Source of the DNA: Intestinimonas sp052065695 | GTDB taxonomy: Bacteria; Bacillota; Clostridia; Oscillospirales; Oscillospiraceae | Direction: 5' to 3' | Assembly (NCBI RefSeq): GCF_052065695.1 | Contig: NZ_JBQHTM010000004.1 | Location: 50,339 to 114,338 of the forward strand | DNA length: 64,000 nucleotides | Part shown: piece after piece, positions 1 to 7,319 of the stretch | Numbering within the stretch: position 1 is the stretch's first letter | Layout: each line of letters starts with the position of its first letter | Program-made: the position numbers and the translations under genes | The notes under the pieces: model-generated | The model's database searches: none | What the model saw: only the letters and a program-made list of their open reading frames with translations | Told to the model about the DNA's origin: nothing

Positions 1-214
1 CGCGGATGAAGTTGTAGGTGTAGCCCTGGTCGTTCTCGTCGCCGATGCAGATGAGGCCCACCTTCACGGTCTTGGCGCCGTCGGTCTCCACGGGGGTGGT
101 CTCGGCGGTGCCGGAGTCGGCGGGGGTGGTCTCGGTGCTGCCGCCGCCGGAGCAGGCGGCCAGGCCGAAGATCATGGACCCGGCCAGGAGCATGGCAAGG
201 ATGCGCTTCTTCAT
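1..214 (-). CDS. BMP-family ABC transporter substrate-binding lipoprotein, N-terminal part
   Basis: Only the first 71 codons are present; the gene runs off the left edge. The protein starts with a lipoprotein signal peptide (MKKRILAMLLAGSMIFGLAAC, lipobox LAAC), then a Gly/Ser/Thr linker, then KVGLICIGDENDQGYTYNF, which resembles the first beta strand and ligand loop of BmpA/Med-type nucleoside- or purine-binding proteins. Such proteins sit outside the membrane and feed an ABC importer. An AGGAGGA site lies at 222-228, 7 bases before the ATG. The downstream neighbour xpt (purine salvage) fits a nucleoside role. The family call rests on this short N-terminus. Confidence 0.75.
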   Translation of the reverse strand, partial: MKKRILAMLLAGSMIFGLAACSGGGSTETTPADSGTAETTPVETDGAKTVKVGLICIGDENDQGYTYNFIR

Positions 215-339
215 GATTCATTGTCCTCCTCAAAAATATGTTTGACACCCAAAAACGCAAAACGGCTGTCACAGCCGGGGTATCCGATGGAGAATACGTA
301 CCGCGGCGGGACAGCCGAAAGGCGATCCGCTCATCCCGG

Positions 340-385
340 CAGGAGGGATTTGAACCCTCCCGCTCGGCTGCGGCAGCATGCTGGG
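340..385 (-). other. tRNA 3'-half-like segment (T-arm), probably a remnant
   Basis: On the minus strand a 5-bp stem GAGGG/CCCTC encloses the loop TTCAAAT, a canonical T-arm, and is followed by a 7-base acceptor-like strand. I found no matching 5' acceptor strand, D-arm or anticodon arm in the 100 bases upstream, so this is not a complete tRNA. It could be an integration-site remnant or chance. Confidence 0.25.
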
Positions 386-436
386 AACCTATGTAATGAA
401 AAAAGAATCGGTGAGCAAGGGACAGCAGCATTTTTT

Positions 437-463
437 GCGGGGCGCGGCTTCCCAGATGCGCCC
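437..463. repeat. short dispersed repeat, GGGGCGCGGCTTCCCAGA type
   Basis: The same roughly 27-base motif (GGGGCGCGGCTTCCCAGAYGCGCCC) recurs near 30883, 50396 (reverse), 58150 and 60121. Its ends, GGGGCGCG and CGCGCCC, are complementary, so it can form a hairpin. Confidence 0.7.
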
Positions 464-476
464 TCATTCGGCGGCG

Positions 477-533
477 TCAGTCGCAGAACTCGATGCTGCC
501 GTCGTCTCCCATGGACTTGACTCTCGCTAAGGA
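477..533 (-). pseudogene. second copy of the xpt 3' end (18 codons plus stop)
   Basis: On the minus strand this segment reads SLARVKSMGDDGSIEFCD followed by TGA. These are exactly the last 18 residues of the intact xpt at 709-1284. About ten bases differ between the copies and every one is synonymous. No start or upstream coding sequence is attached. It is separated from the real gene by the structured element at 534-708. Confidence 0.9.
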
Positions 534-708
534 TCTCCCAAAGCGGCCCGGCCGCTTTGGGTACCCATTGGATCAAACATGCTCGGCGGGAGTGAATCCC
601 GCCTGCGCCAAGATTCCGCCTCCGGCGGAATGCTTGTGCGGCGTTACCGCCGCCCCGCGCTGCGGGGCCCCAGTGGAATCCCTGGCTCCGCCACGGTTTC
701 AATCAACT
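534..708 (-). repeat. structured gene-end element, copy A (xpt)
   Basis: Read on the minus strand from the xpt stop, it contains, in order: a GC-rich stretch; a hairpin GCGGCG-GTAA-CGCCGC; a hairpin with conserved outer arms CAAGC...CTTG around ATTCCGCC-GGA-GGCGGAAT; a hairpin CGGGATTCACTCCCG; and a long hairpin CCCAAAGCGG/CCGCTTTGGG. The same order, with different stem sequences, occurs at 19328-19474 and 47431-47566. No reading frame of note is present. Confidence 0.8.
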
Positions 709-1284
709 TTAGTCGCAGAATTCAATACTTCCATCGTCCCCCATGGACTTGACCCTCGCCAGGGATTCCACCCGGACGCCCATGCTGCGGATGAGGTTGC
801 CGCCGGGCTGGAAGGCCTTCTCCACGCAGATGCCGGCGCCCACCAGCTCCGCGCCCGCGTCCCGGACCAGGTTGACGAGGCCCTGGAGAGCAGAGCCGTT
901 GGCCAGGAAGTCGTCGATGAGGAGCACCCGGTCGGTGGGGAGCAAAAACTCCTTGGACACGATGATGTCATAGACCTTGCCGTGGGTGAAGGACTCCACC
1001 TTGGAGGTGTACACGTCGCCGGCGATGTTCTTGGTCTTGTTCTTCTTGGCAAAGATCACCGGGCAACCAAAAAACTGCGCAGTCACACACGCGATCCCGA
1101 TCCCCGATGCCTCGATGGTCAAAATCTTGGTGACTCCGCAGTCGCCGTACAGCCGGTAAAACTCCTTGCCGATCTCCTGAAAGAGGGCCACATCCATCTG
1201 GTGGTTGAGAAAGCTGTCCACCTTGAGCACGTCTCCGCCCCTGATCTTGCCGTCTTTTCGGATACGTTCCTCCAGAAGTTTCAT
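709..1284 (-). CDS. xpt: xanthine phosphoribosyltransferase
   Basis: 191 residues, the usual length. The enzyme salvages xanthine with PRPP to give XMP in the cytoplasm. The PRPP-binding loop is visible as VLLIDDFLANGSALQG (about residues 119-134), and the N-terminus MKLLEERIRKDGKIRGGDVLKVDSF is typical of Xpt. The ATG has a GGAGG-type site 8-10 bases upstream and a good promoter at 1325-1353. The roughly 40-base leader is too short for a purine riboswitch. The stop is followed directly by structured element A and then by a second copy of the gene's own 3' end. Confidence 0.97.
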   Translation of the reverse strand: MKLLEERIRKDGKIRGGDVLKVDSFLNHQMDVALFQEIGKEFYRLYGDCGVTKILTIEASGIGIACVTAQFFGCPVIFAKKNKTKNIAGDVYTSKVESFTHGKVYDIIVSKEFLLPTDRVLLIDDFLANGSALQGLVNLVRDAGAELVGAGICVEKAFQPGGNLIRSMGVRVESLARVKSMGDDGSIEFCD

Positions 1285-1324
1285 TGGGCCACTCCTCCAT
1301 CTTTATGAATTTGATTTCGATTCT

Positions 1325-1353
1325 ATTCTACATGAAAATATCACTCCATTCAA
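1325..1353 (-). promoter_or_regulatory. promoter of xpt
   Basis: On the minus strand the -35 is TTGAAT (1348-1353) and the -10 is TAGAAT (1325-1330), spaced 17 bases, about 40 bases upstream of the xpt start. Confidence 0.75.
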
Positions 1354-1485
1354 TCACGCAAAATGTCACAAAAAACCCCACCCCTTCCCCGACCTTTTGA
1401 CGAAAACCACAGCATTTCTATTTCCGTTTTGTGGAATTTCCACAGAGTTCCACCGGGGAAAACCGACCTTTTCCAAGGCTATCCA

Positions 1486-1514
1486 TTGTTTTTCCAGTCT
1501 TACCCTGATACAAT
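1486..1514 (+). promoter_or_regulatory. promoter of the SLH-GH18 gene
   Basis: -35 TTGTTT (1486-1491), 17-base spacer, -10 TACAAT (1509-1514). A GGAGGT site follows at 1554-1559. Confidence 0.75.
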
Positions 1515-1567
1515 AAAGGCGCAGTTTCCCTTTCCTTTTCACCCGCGTTGAATGGAGGTACTTACCC

Positions 1568-3232
1568 ATGATCCTTCGGCGTCTGGCCGCACTTTCCCTG
1601 TGTCTGGTCTTTCTGTGTTCCCTGTCCGCCTCGGCCCTGGCGGTGGAGTTCCCCGACGTCTCCCCCGAGCACTGGGCCTACAATGATATCCAGCAGGCCT
1701 CCGACTACGGCCTCATCCAGGGCCTGGACGACGGCACCTTCCGGCCCGAGGAGCGGCTCAACCGGGCCAGCTTCGTCACCATCCTCCAGCGGATGTTCGG
1801 CTGGGAGAGCGTGACCCCGGCCACCCCCTCCTTTACCGACATCTCCCCCGACGACTGGTACTACGCCGCCGCCGAGACCGCCCTGGCCCACGGGGTGGTG
1901 GACGCCGGCGACCTCTTCCAGCCCCTGGCCTACATCACCCGGGAGGACATGGCCGTCATGCTGGTCCGGGCCCTGGGCTACGAGACCCTGGCGGGCGACA
2001 TCGCCCCCACCGCCACCTCCTTCCCCGACGTCACCGACCACGCCGGCCACATCGCCCTGGCCGCCGCCTTCGGCCTCACCACCGGCGTGGAGGTGGACGG
2101 CCAGCTCCTCTTCCAGCCCGACGCCTTCGCCACCCGGGGCCAGGCCGCCGCCATGCTCAACCGGGTCTACCAGCGGATGCAGTCCAAGGTGGACTTCCTC
2201 ACCGGCTTCTACGCCTTCTCCTCCTACTCCCAGATCTCCCTTACCGCCGACATGGACACCGTCTGCCTGGGCTGGGCCCGGATGGAGTGGAGCGACGCCG
2301 GACCCGTCCTCAACTCCTCCAAGACCAACGGCAACGACTGGGTGAAGCCCGCCGATTCCTCCACCGCCACCGACTATTTCCGGGGCAATGACACCCCCTA
2401 CAACCTGAACGTCTACGCCGACACCACCCAGAACGTCACCCTCCCCGACGGCTCCGCCACCAGCGTGCTGGAGAAGGTCCTCCCCGACCCCGCCGCCCGG
2501 AGCCAGGCCGTCTCCGCCATCGCCTCGGCCAGCGCCGACTACGCCGGCATTGTCATCGACTTTGAGGGCCTGCGCACCGACCTCCTCAAGGCCGACTTCG
2601 TCACCTTCCTCACCGAGCTGCGCGCCGCCCTGCCGGCGGGCAAGTCCCTCTATGTCTGCGTCCCCCCCGACGACTGGTACAAGGGCTACGACTACCGGGC
2701 CATCGGCGAGGTGTGCGACAAGGTCATCCTCATGGCCCACGACTACCAGTGGACCAGCGTGCCGGCGGGCTACGTGGGCACCAAGGCCCCCGACTCCCCG
2801 GTGACCCCCTTCCCCAGCATCTACCGGGCCCTGTCCGCCATCACCGACCCGGCCACCGGCGTCCAGGACAAGAGCAAGATCGTCCTCCAGATCTCCTTTG
2901 CCGCCGTGGGCTTTGAGGTGGACCAGAGCGGCCTGCTGGCCGACACCACCATCTACCGCCCCGCCCCCGACACCGTGGCCAAGCGCCTGGCCCAGGCGGG
3001 CACCGTGGTGACCTACGACGAGAGCGACCGCAACCCCTCCGCCCTCTACACCACCGAGGAGGGCATGACCGTCCGGCTGTGGTACGAGGATGCCCGCAGC
3101 GTGGCCGACAAGCTCACCCTGGCCCGGATGATGGGCATTACCGGCGTCTCCGTGTGGCGGCTGGGCAACGTGCCCGCCTACAGCGACATCCCCAACTACA
3201 ACGCCTGGTCCGCCATCCTGGCCCAGCGCTGA
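1568..3232 (+). CDS. secreted SLH-domain protein with GH18-type glycosidase domain
   Basis: 554 residues. A signal peptide (about 1-25, ending SALA) is followed by three S-layer-homology repeats (about 28-210) with the typical FPDVSPEHWAYNDI and FTDISPDDWYYAAAETALAHGVV motifs, which would bind the protein to cell-wall polysaccharide. The C-terminal half resembles family 18 hydrolases of the SleL/YaaH type: YAGIVIDFEGL (about 325-335) matches the catalytic DxxDxDxE region, with Glu as the probable acid, and CDKVILMAHDYQW matches a later barrel strand. It probably cleaves peptidoglycan or chitin-like glycans at the cell surface. It has its own promoter and ends 40 bases before the YitT gene. 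Confidence 0.85.
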   Translation: MILRRLAALSLCLVFLCSLSASALAVEFPDVSPEHWAYNDIQQASDYGLIQGLDDGTFRPEERLNRASFVTILQRMFGWESVTPATPSFTDISPDDWYYAAAETALAHGVVDAGDLFQPLAYITREDMAVMLVRALGYETLAGDIAPTATSFPDVTDHAGHIALAAAFGLTTGVEVDGQLLFQPDAFATRGQAAAMLNRVYQRMQSKVDFLTGFYAFSSYSQISLTADMDTVCLGWARMEWSDAGPVLNSSKTNGNDWVKPADSSTATDYFRGNDTPYNLNVYADTTQNVTLPDGSATSVLEKVLPDPAARSQAVSAIASASADYAGIVIDFEGLRTDLLKADFVTFLTELRAALPAGKSLYVCVPPDDWYKGYDYRAIGEVCDKVILMAHDYQWTSVPAGYVGTKAPDSPVTPFPSIYRALSAITDPATGVQDKSKIVLQISFAAVGFEVDQSGLLADTTIYRPAPDTVAKRLAQAGTVVTYDESDRNPSALYTTEEGMTVRLWYEDARSVADKLTLARMMGITGVSVWRLGNVPAYSDIPNYNAWSAILAQR

Positions 3233-3272
3233 CCCCGTCTCCATCCACATCCACGACAGGAGCTGAACGAAC

Positions 3273-4145
3273 ATGCCGCAGCAAAGCTGGCTGACCAAGA
3301 AAAACATCCAGGAGTTCCTCTTCATGACCCTGGGCATCACCCTGGTGTCGGTGGGCGTCTACTTCTTCAAGTTCCCCAACCACTTCTCCATCGGCGGCGT
3401 GTCCGGCCTGGCCATCGTCCTGGCTGAGCTCATCCCCGTGCCCTGGCTCACGGCGTCGGTCTACAACGGCGTCATCAACATCCTCTTCCTCCTGCTGGGC
3501 TTCCTCCTGTTGGACAAGGGCTTCGGCTTCCGCACCGTCTACTGTTCCATCCTATACTCCCTGGAGGTCCAGGTCTTTGAGTGGCTTTTCCCCATGTCGG
3601 GACCCCTCACCGACCAGCTCATCCTGGAGCTCTTCTTCGCCGTCCTCCTCCCCGCCCTGGGCTCCGGCATCCTCTTCAACCTGGACGCCTCCAGCGGCGG
3701 CACCGACATCGCCGCCATGATCCTCAAAAAGTACACCGGCCTGGACGTGGGCATGGCCCTCCTGTGCTCCGACGTCCTCATCGCCGCCTCCGCCCTGGTG
3801 GTCTTTGACGTCACCGCCGGATTGTGCTCTCTCCTGGGCCTGGCCTTCAAGTCGGTGCTGGTGGACAGCGTCATCGAGTCCCTCAACCGCCACAAGGCCT
3901 TCATGATTATCACCTACCAGCCCCAGATGGTCACCAAATATATCATCGAGACCCTGGGCCGGGGGGCCACCGTCTGGTCCGGCCAGGGGGCCTACACCCA
4001 CGAAAACCACCAGGTCATCCTCACCGTCCTGGCCCGCCACCAGGCCGTCCTGCTGCGGCGCTACCTCAAGCAGAACGACCCCCACGCCTTCATGATCGTC
4101 ACCAACTCCAGCGAGATCTTCGGCAAGGGTTTTCTCCGGGCGTGA
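3273..4145 (+). CDS. YitT family membrane protein (DUF2179 C-terminus)
   Basis: 290 residues with five to six membrane segments in the first 200 residues (for example ITLVSVGVYFFKFPNHFSIG and INILFLLLGFLLL) and the family signature FNLDASSGGTDIAAMILKKY. The cytoplasmic C-terminus (about 205-290: HKAFMIITYQPQMV...DPHAFMIVTNSSEIFGKGF) is the DUF2179 domain. The biochemical role of the family is unknown; it is common in Firmicutes. AGGAG lies at 3258-3262. It may be read through from the SLH gene 40 bases upstream. A bidirectional terminator follows. Confidence 0.92.
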   Translation: MPQQSWLTKKNIQEFLFMTLGITLVSVGVYFFKFPNHFSIGGVSGLAIVLAELIPVPWLTASVYNGVINILFLLLGFLLLDKGFGFRTVYCSILYSLEVQVFEWLFPMSGPLTDQLILELFFAVLLPALGSGILFNLDASSGGTDIAAMILKKYTGLDVGMALLCSDVLIAASALVVFDVTAGLCSLLGLAFKSVLVDSVIESLNRHKAFMIITYQPQMVTKYIIETLGRGATVWSGQGAYTHENHQVILTVLARHQAVLLRRYLKQNDPHAFMIVTNSSEIFGKGFLRA

Positions 4146-4158
4146 CCTCCGGGCATGC

Positions 4159-4192
4159 AAAAAGACCTTCCCCACGGGGAAGGTCTTTTTTT
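4159..4192. terminator. bidirectional rho-independent terminator
   Basis: Perfect stem AAAGACCTTCCCC / GGGGAAGGTCTTT with T-runs on both sides. It serves the YitT gene (+) and the hemerythrin gene (-), which converge here. Confidence 0.92.
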
Positions 4193-4208
4193 GTGTCTTT
4201 TGCTTTTT

Positions 4209-5147
4209 TTAGGCTCCCACGCTCAGGTCGAAGGACTCGGCCTGGGCGGCGATGTCGGTCTCGGTGGCCACGAAGAACTTGCCCTTGCTGCTGTCGAAGA
4301 GCAGGGAGAGCTTGGGGATGTGCTTGGCATAGCGCTCCTGGAGCTGGGCCTGGGTGAGGAAATGGTTCTCCACAAAGACCATCTCGGCGTCCCCCTCTAC
4401 AAAGCGGCTGCCCACCGTGCGCCAGAAGTTGGCGCTGAAGATCTCCATGGTGGACATGATGAGGGCCTCCATGCCCTGGAGCTGGGAGCCGTACACCGCC
4501 TCGGCCGCCGCCGCCAGGAAGCTGTTCTCCAGCCCCGCCAGCACCGTCACCTTCTGATCTCCCCGGCGGTAGGTGAGCTCCTGGCTGATGGACGGCCCAA
4601 AGGGGGCTCCGGCGTAGTTGGGGTTGATGAGCCTGGTGCGTACATCCATGTTGAGGGTAGAGGCAAAGATGGCGTTGAACTCCTGTTCCACCACCTGGGC
4701 GTTGATCTTGGTCAGCCGGGGCTTGCCTAGGGTCCCTTTTCCCACGATGGCCAGGTCCGCCGTGGAGACATGCTCCACCAGCCAGCCGATGCCCTTACCC
4801 ACGAAGTCCAACACTTCCTCCCGGCTGCACATCTCCTGCTCCACCATCTTCTCATACCCCTGCAGGGTGGTGGCCATAAACTCGTCGTGGAGCTGCTTGT
4901 GGATGCCGTAGTCGGCGTAGCCGATCCGCCGCATGTAGACCTCCTCCCGGATGGCATGCTCATCAAAATAGCCCCGCAGATAGCGCACGCCCTCCCGCAG
5001 AACAAACAGCCGCACCTTAAAATCCGCAATGCCCTTGGGGTCCTGCACCTTGTCCAGCAGCCGCCCCGCGATGGCAAACAGCTGCTTGTGGTCGTGGTCG
5101 AACTCCTCAATCCCCATCTCGTGGTCCTTGTTCCACTTGATCTCCAT
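4209..5147 (-). CDS. bacteriohemerythrin fused to a CheX-like domain
   Basis: 312 residues. The N-terminal 135 residues are a bacteriohemerythrin with all seven di-iron ligands in place: His20 (DHDHK), His64 and Glu68 (HAIREE), His83 and His87 (HKQLH), His126 and Asp131 (HVSTAD). Such domains bind O2 reversibly. The C-terminal 170 residues (about 145-312) have an alpha/beta pattern with SFLAAAAEAVYG...LQGMEALIMSTMEIFSANFWRTVGSRF, which resembles CheX/CheC-type chemotaxis phosphatases; that match is tentative. The combination suggests an oxygen sensor acting on signalling rather than simple O2 storage. A promoter and a Fur-like box lie upstream. The ATG has an AAAGGAG site. Confidence 0.85.
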   Translation of the reverse strand: MEIKWNKDHEMGIEEFDHDHKQLFAIAGRLLDKVQDPKGIADFKVRLFVLREGVRYLRGYFDEHAIREEVYMRRIGYADYGIHKQLHDEFMATTLQGYEKMVEQEMCSREEVLDFVGKGIGWLVEHVSTADLAIVGKGTLGKPRLTKINAQVVEQEFNAIFASTLNMDVRTRLINPNYAGAPFGPSISQELTYRRGDQKVTVLAGLENSFLAAAAEAVYGSQLQGMEALIMSTMEIFSANFWRTVGSRFVEGDAEMVFVENHFLTQAQLQERYAKHIPKLSLLFDSSKGKFFVATETDIAAQAESFDLSVGA

Positions 5148-5274
5148 GGATCGCGCTCTCCTTTCTCGTGGATATGGGTTCGGCTCACCCCTCCCCCATT
5201 CGCTGTTTCACGTTTTTTTCTGTTAACGTTCTCGCTGTTCGTTTTATTGCAGGCAAACCAACAATCTTTTATTT

Positions 5275-5293
5275 AATAATGATTTTTATTATC
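5275..5293. promoter_or_regulatory. Fur-box-like operator upstream of the hemerythrin gene
   Basis: AATAATGATTTTTATTATC matches 15 of 19 positions of the classical Fur consensus and overlaps the -10 of the hemerythrin promoter, where a repressor would block polymerase. Regulation by iron is inferred. Confidence 0.5.
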
Positions 5294-5319
5294 ATATCAT
5301 GCCGATCGGTTTCTTGCAA
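5291..5319 (-). promoter_or_regulatory. promoter of the hemerythrin gene
   Basis: On the minus strand -35 TTGCAA (5314-5319), 17-base spacer, -10 TATGAT (5291-5296) preceded by TG (extended -10). The leader is about 140 bases. Confidence 0.75.
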
Positions 5320-5368
5320 TTTTTTCTTTACGTCATAATATACTTTTTTACGCGCTTTTTTCATTGCA

Positions 5369-5401
5369 AAAAAGACTGCCCTCCGGAGGGCAGTCTTTTT
5401 G
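5369..5401 (-). terminator. terminator after the ferric-reductase-like gene
   Basis: Perfect palindrome AAAAAGACTGCCCTCC / GGAGGGCAGTCTTTTT, 20 bases past the stop of the 5421-6134 gene. Confidence 0.9.
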
Positions 5402-5420
5402 AGGCGTGGGCCGATTCGGC

Positions 5421-6134
5421 TCAGGTGACGCTTCGGGATGGACACCCCATCGGCATTTGCTCCTTCCGCCGGGCAGACTTACTGACTCGGAGAAGCAAAT
5501 AGTTCCCGAAAATCGCCGTGTAGAACAGGATATCCAGGTATTTATCCCCGAATTTGGGGAGGAACAGCACCATAACGTGGATATATATAAGTGCGAAAAA
5601 CACGTAGGCCAGACGCTGGAGCCGCTTCCAGTGGACGGCCTTCATGCGGGTGTGGACACACCGGAAGGAGGTGGCCATTAAAGGGAGCATGAGGGCGATC
5701 ATGACCAGGGAGAGAACGGCGGCGGCAACGGTCTGGGGCTTCATGTCCCAGGGGTTGGTGAACAGATGAACGAAGTGCTTCAGGCCGTAGATGATGTTGT
5801 GGCCCAGGGTGAGGATACAGGCCAGGATGGACAACTGGCCCCGCACCCCCATCAGGGTGCGCACCACGGGCCGCCGCCCGTCCAGGGCGCCGGTGTACAT
5901 CACCACCACGAACATGGCGGTGGAGAGGGCGCCCCGCTTGAAGAGGTTTACCACATATCGGGTGACCCACTCCGGGGCCAGGTCCCGGATGCCGGCCTGA
6001 TAGTAGACCACCTCGGCGATTACAATGAACACCGCCAGGGCGTAAAAAGCGCCTGGATGCTTTTTGATGGCCCCATGACAGCACAGGACGAAGATAATGG
6101 TCAGGGCAAGGGAGACCAGGATATAGGGATACAT
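5421..6134 (-). CDS. ferric-reductase-like / MsrQ-type haem membrane protein
   Basis: 237 residues with about six membrane segments. RGQLSILACILTLGHNIIYG and HWKRLQRLAYVFFALIYIHVM carry the paired histidines and the W-x-x-L-x-R-L-x-Y motif of the ferric reductase-like transmembrane domain (MsrQ/YedZ, cytochrome b type), which carries electrons across the membrane through b haems. No partner MsrP is in the window, so the electron acceptor is unknown. AGGAGG lies 6 bases upstream of the ATG. A textbook promoter and a perfect dyad operator lie upstream. The adjacent hemerythrin gene, also with an iron-type box, points to a shared iron or oxygen response. Confidence 0.8.
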   Translation of the reverse strand: MYPYILVSLALTIIFVLCCHGAIKKHPGAFYALAVFIVIAEVVYYQAGIRDLAPEWVTRYVVNLFKRGALSTAMFVVVMYTGALDGRRPVVRTLMGVRGQLSILACILTLGHNIIYGLKHFVHLFTNPWDMKPQTVAAAVLSLVMIALMLPLMATSFRCVHTRMKAVHWKRLQRLAYVFFALIYIHVMVLFLPKFGDKYLDILFYTAIFGNYLLLRVSKSARRKEQMPMGCPSRSVT

Positions 6135-6167
6135 GCCATTCCTCCTTTTTCTTTGCGGATCTATTTT

Positions 6168-6185
6168 GGTTAGCTTTTGCTAACC
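6168..6185. promoter_or_regulatory. perfect dyad operator, DtxR/IdeR-like
   Basis: GGTTAGCAAAAGCTAACC has two perfect 7-base arms and lies just downstream of the -10, at or after the transcription start. The half-site GGTTAG/CTAACC is the same as in DtxR/IdeR iron boxes, but the spacing is wider than the classical box. Its role as an iron-dependent operator is inferred. Confidence 0.6.
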
Positions 6186-6192
6186 GTTTTGG

Positions 6193-6221
6193 AGTATAGA
6201 CGATCTCCTACAATAAGTCAA
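6193..6221 (-). promoter_or_regulatory. promoter of the ferric-reductase-like gene
   Basis: Minus strand -35 TTGACT (6216-6221), 17-base spacer, -10 TATACT (6193-6198). Confidence 0.85.
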
Positions 6222-6259
6222 GTATTTTTTATTTTCTCTCCTTTTCTGGAACCTTTTCC

Positions 6260-6273
6260 GCCTCCCGGGAAAT
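6260..6273. promoter_or_regulatory. Noc-binding-site-like palindrome
   Basis: GCCTCCCGGGAAAT matches 11 of 14 positions of the Bacillus Noc site ATTTCCCGGGAAAT and lies 80 bases upstream of the noc-like gene. It is suggestive only. Confidence 0.35.
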
Positions 6274-6353
6274 TTTCCTCTCTCGACGGCTTTCCCCTTC
6301 CTTCTCCCTAAAACATGGTAAAATATGGGTGGTACGAAGGAGGTGGAGCGGTA

Positions 6354-7151
6354 ATGGCGCTCTTTCGCAGGCGGGAGGGTCTTTTTGAGTCGGGCCGTGT
6401 GCTGTGGCTGCCGGTGGAATCCCTACAGCCCAACCCGGACCAGCCCCGGCAGTACTTTGCCCCTGAGGGTCTGGCAGAACTGGCCGAGAGCATCAAGGTC
6501 CACGGCATCCTCCAGCCCCTGTCCGTCCGCCGGACCGGCTCCGGCTTCGTGCTGGTGTCGGGAGAGCGGCGGCTCCGGGCCGCCAAGCTGGCCGGGCTCC
6601 GGGAGGTGCCCTGCATCGTGGTGGAGGTGGACGAGGTGTCCTCCTCCCTGCTGGCGCTGGTGGAAAACCTCCAGCGCCGGGACCTGGACTTCTGGGAGGA
6701 GGCCCAGGCCCTGGACAAGCTCATCCGAACCTACCACCTGTCCCAGGAGGAGGCCGCCCGCCGCATTGGGAAATCCCAGTCGGCGGTGGCCAATAAGCTG
6801 CGGCTGCTAAAGCTCTCTCCGGCGCTATTGGAGAAGCTGCGCGCCGCGGGGCTCACCGAGCGCCACGCCCGTGCCCTGCTGCGGCTGGAGGACGACCAAA
6901 CCCGGTCGGCCGCCCTGGACCACATCATCGCCGGCGGGCTGACGGTGGCCCAGACCGAGGCCTATGTGGAATCCCTCCTCCACCCGGCCCCCGCCAAGCG
7001 GAAACCCACCTACCTCATCCGGGACGTTCGGCTCTTCCTCAACACGGTGAGCCGGGCCATGAAGGTGATGCAGGGGGCGGGCATCCCGGCCCAGTACGAC
7101 CGCCAGGACACCGACGACGCCGTCCTTCTTACCATCCGCATTCCCAAGTGA
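6354..7151 (+). CDS. noc: ParB/Noc family DNA-binding protein (nucleoid occlusion type)
   Basis: 265 residues from the ATG at 6354, chosen because AAGGAGGT lies 9 bases before it; an upstream in-frame ATG at 6315 has no such site. The ParB CTPase N-terminus is present (LQPNPDQPRQYF; HGILQPLSVRR; SGERRLRAAKLAGL; LVENLQRRDLDFWEEA), then a helix-turn-helix (LSQEEAARRIGKSQSAVANKLRLLKL) and a C-terminal dimer region. A second ParB lies two genes on (8234), and the order noc-parA-parB is the Firmicute one, so this paralogue is probably Noc, which couples the nucleoid to the membrane and blocks division over it. The Noc name rests on synteny. Confidence 0.8.
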   Translation: MALFRRREGLFESGRVLWLPVESLQPNPDQPRQYFAPEGLAELAESIKVHGILQPLSVRRTGSGFVLVSGERRLRAAKLAGLREVPCIVVEVDEVSSSLLALVENLQRRDLDFWEEAQALDKLIRTYHLSQEEAARRIGKSQSAVANKLRLLKLSPALLEKLRAAGLTERHARALLRLEDDQTRSAALDHIIAGGLTVAQTEAYVESLLHPAPAKRKPTYLIRDVRLFLNTVSRAMKVMQGAGIPAQYDRQDTDDAVLLTIRIPK

Positions 7152-7152
7152 C

Positions 7153-7168
7153 TGTTTCACGTGAAACA
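7153..7168. promoter_or_regulatory. parS: parS site 1
   Basis: TGTTTCACGTGAAACA, a 16/16 match to consensus parS, immediately after the noc stop. ParB loads here. Confidence 0.97.
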
Positions 7169-7189
7169 CATCCACCGGCACTTTGCCGC

Positions 7190-7205
7190 TGTTTCACGTG
7201 AAACG
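7190..7205. promoter_or_regulatory. parS: parS site 2
   Basis: 15/16 match; the last base is G. Confidence 0.95.
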
Positions 7206-7262
7206 ATCCCTCATTGGACCCTTTCCTTCCCATTTTTTCCAGGCGCCTTCTTTTGGACAGGA

Positions 7263-7278
7263 TGTTTCACGTGAAACA
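7263..7278. promoter_or_regulatory. parS: parS site 3
   Basis: 16/16 match. Confidence 0.97.
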
Positions 7279-7319
7279 TCCTGGTTTTTTTGTCCCTTTT
7301 TCCGCCGTCTCCGACCATT

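Noticed and set aside
340..385. A complete tRNA gene on the minus strand
   Set aside because: Only a T-arm and part of an acceptor-like strand are visible; no 5' acceptor strand, D-arm or anticodon loop could be found.
1285..1330. A purine riboswitch upstream of xpt
   Set aside because: The promoter lies only about 40 bases before the start, too short for the aptamer, and no conserved loops are visible.
1562..3340. A 592-codon minus-strand open frame opposite the SLH-GH18 gene
   Set aside because: It is the GC-rich antisense shadow of a clear secreted protein gene: Gly/Val/His-rich, with no domain or ribosome site. Similar long antisense frames at 19056, 38768, 48355 and 50597 were dropped for the same reason.
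5204..5216. Another parS site (GTTTCACGTTTTTTT)
   Set aside because: Only the left half matches; the right half is a T-run.
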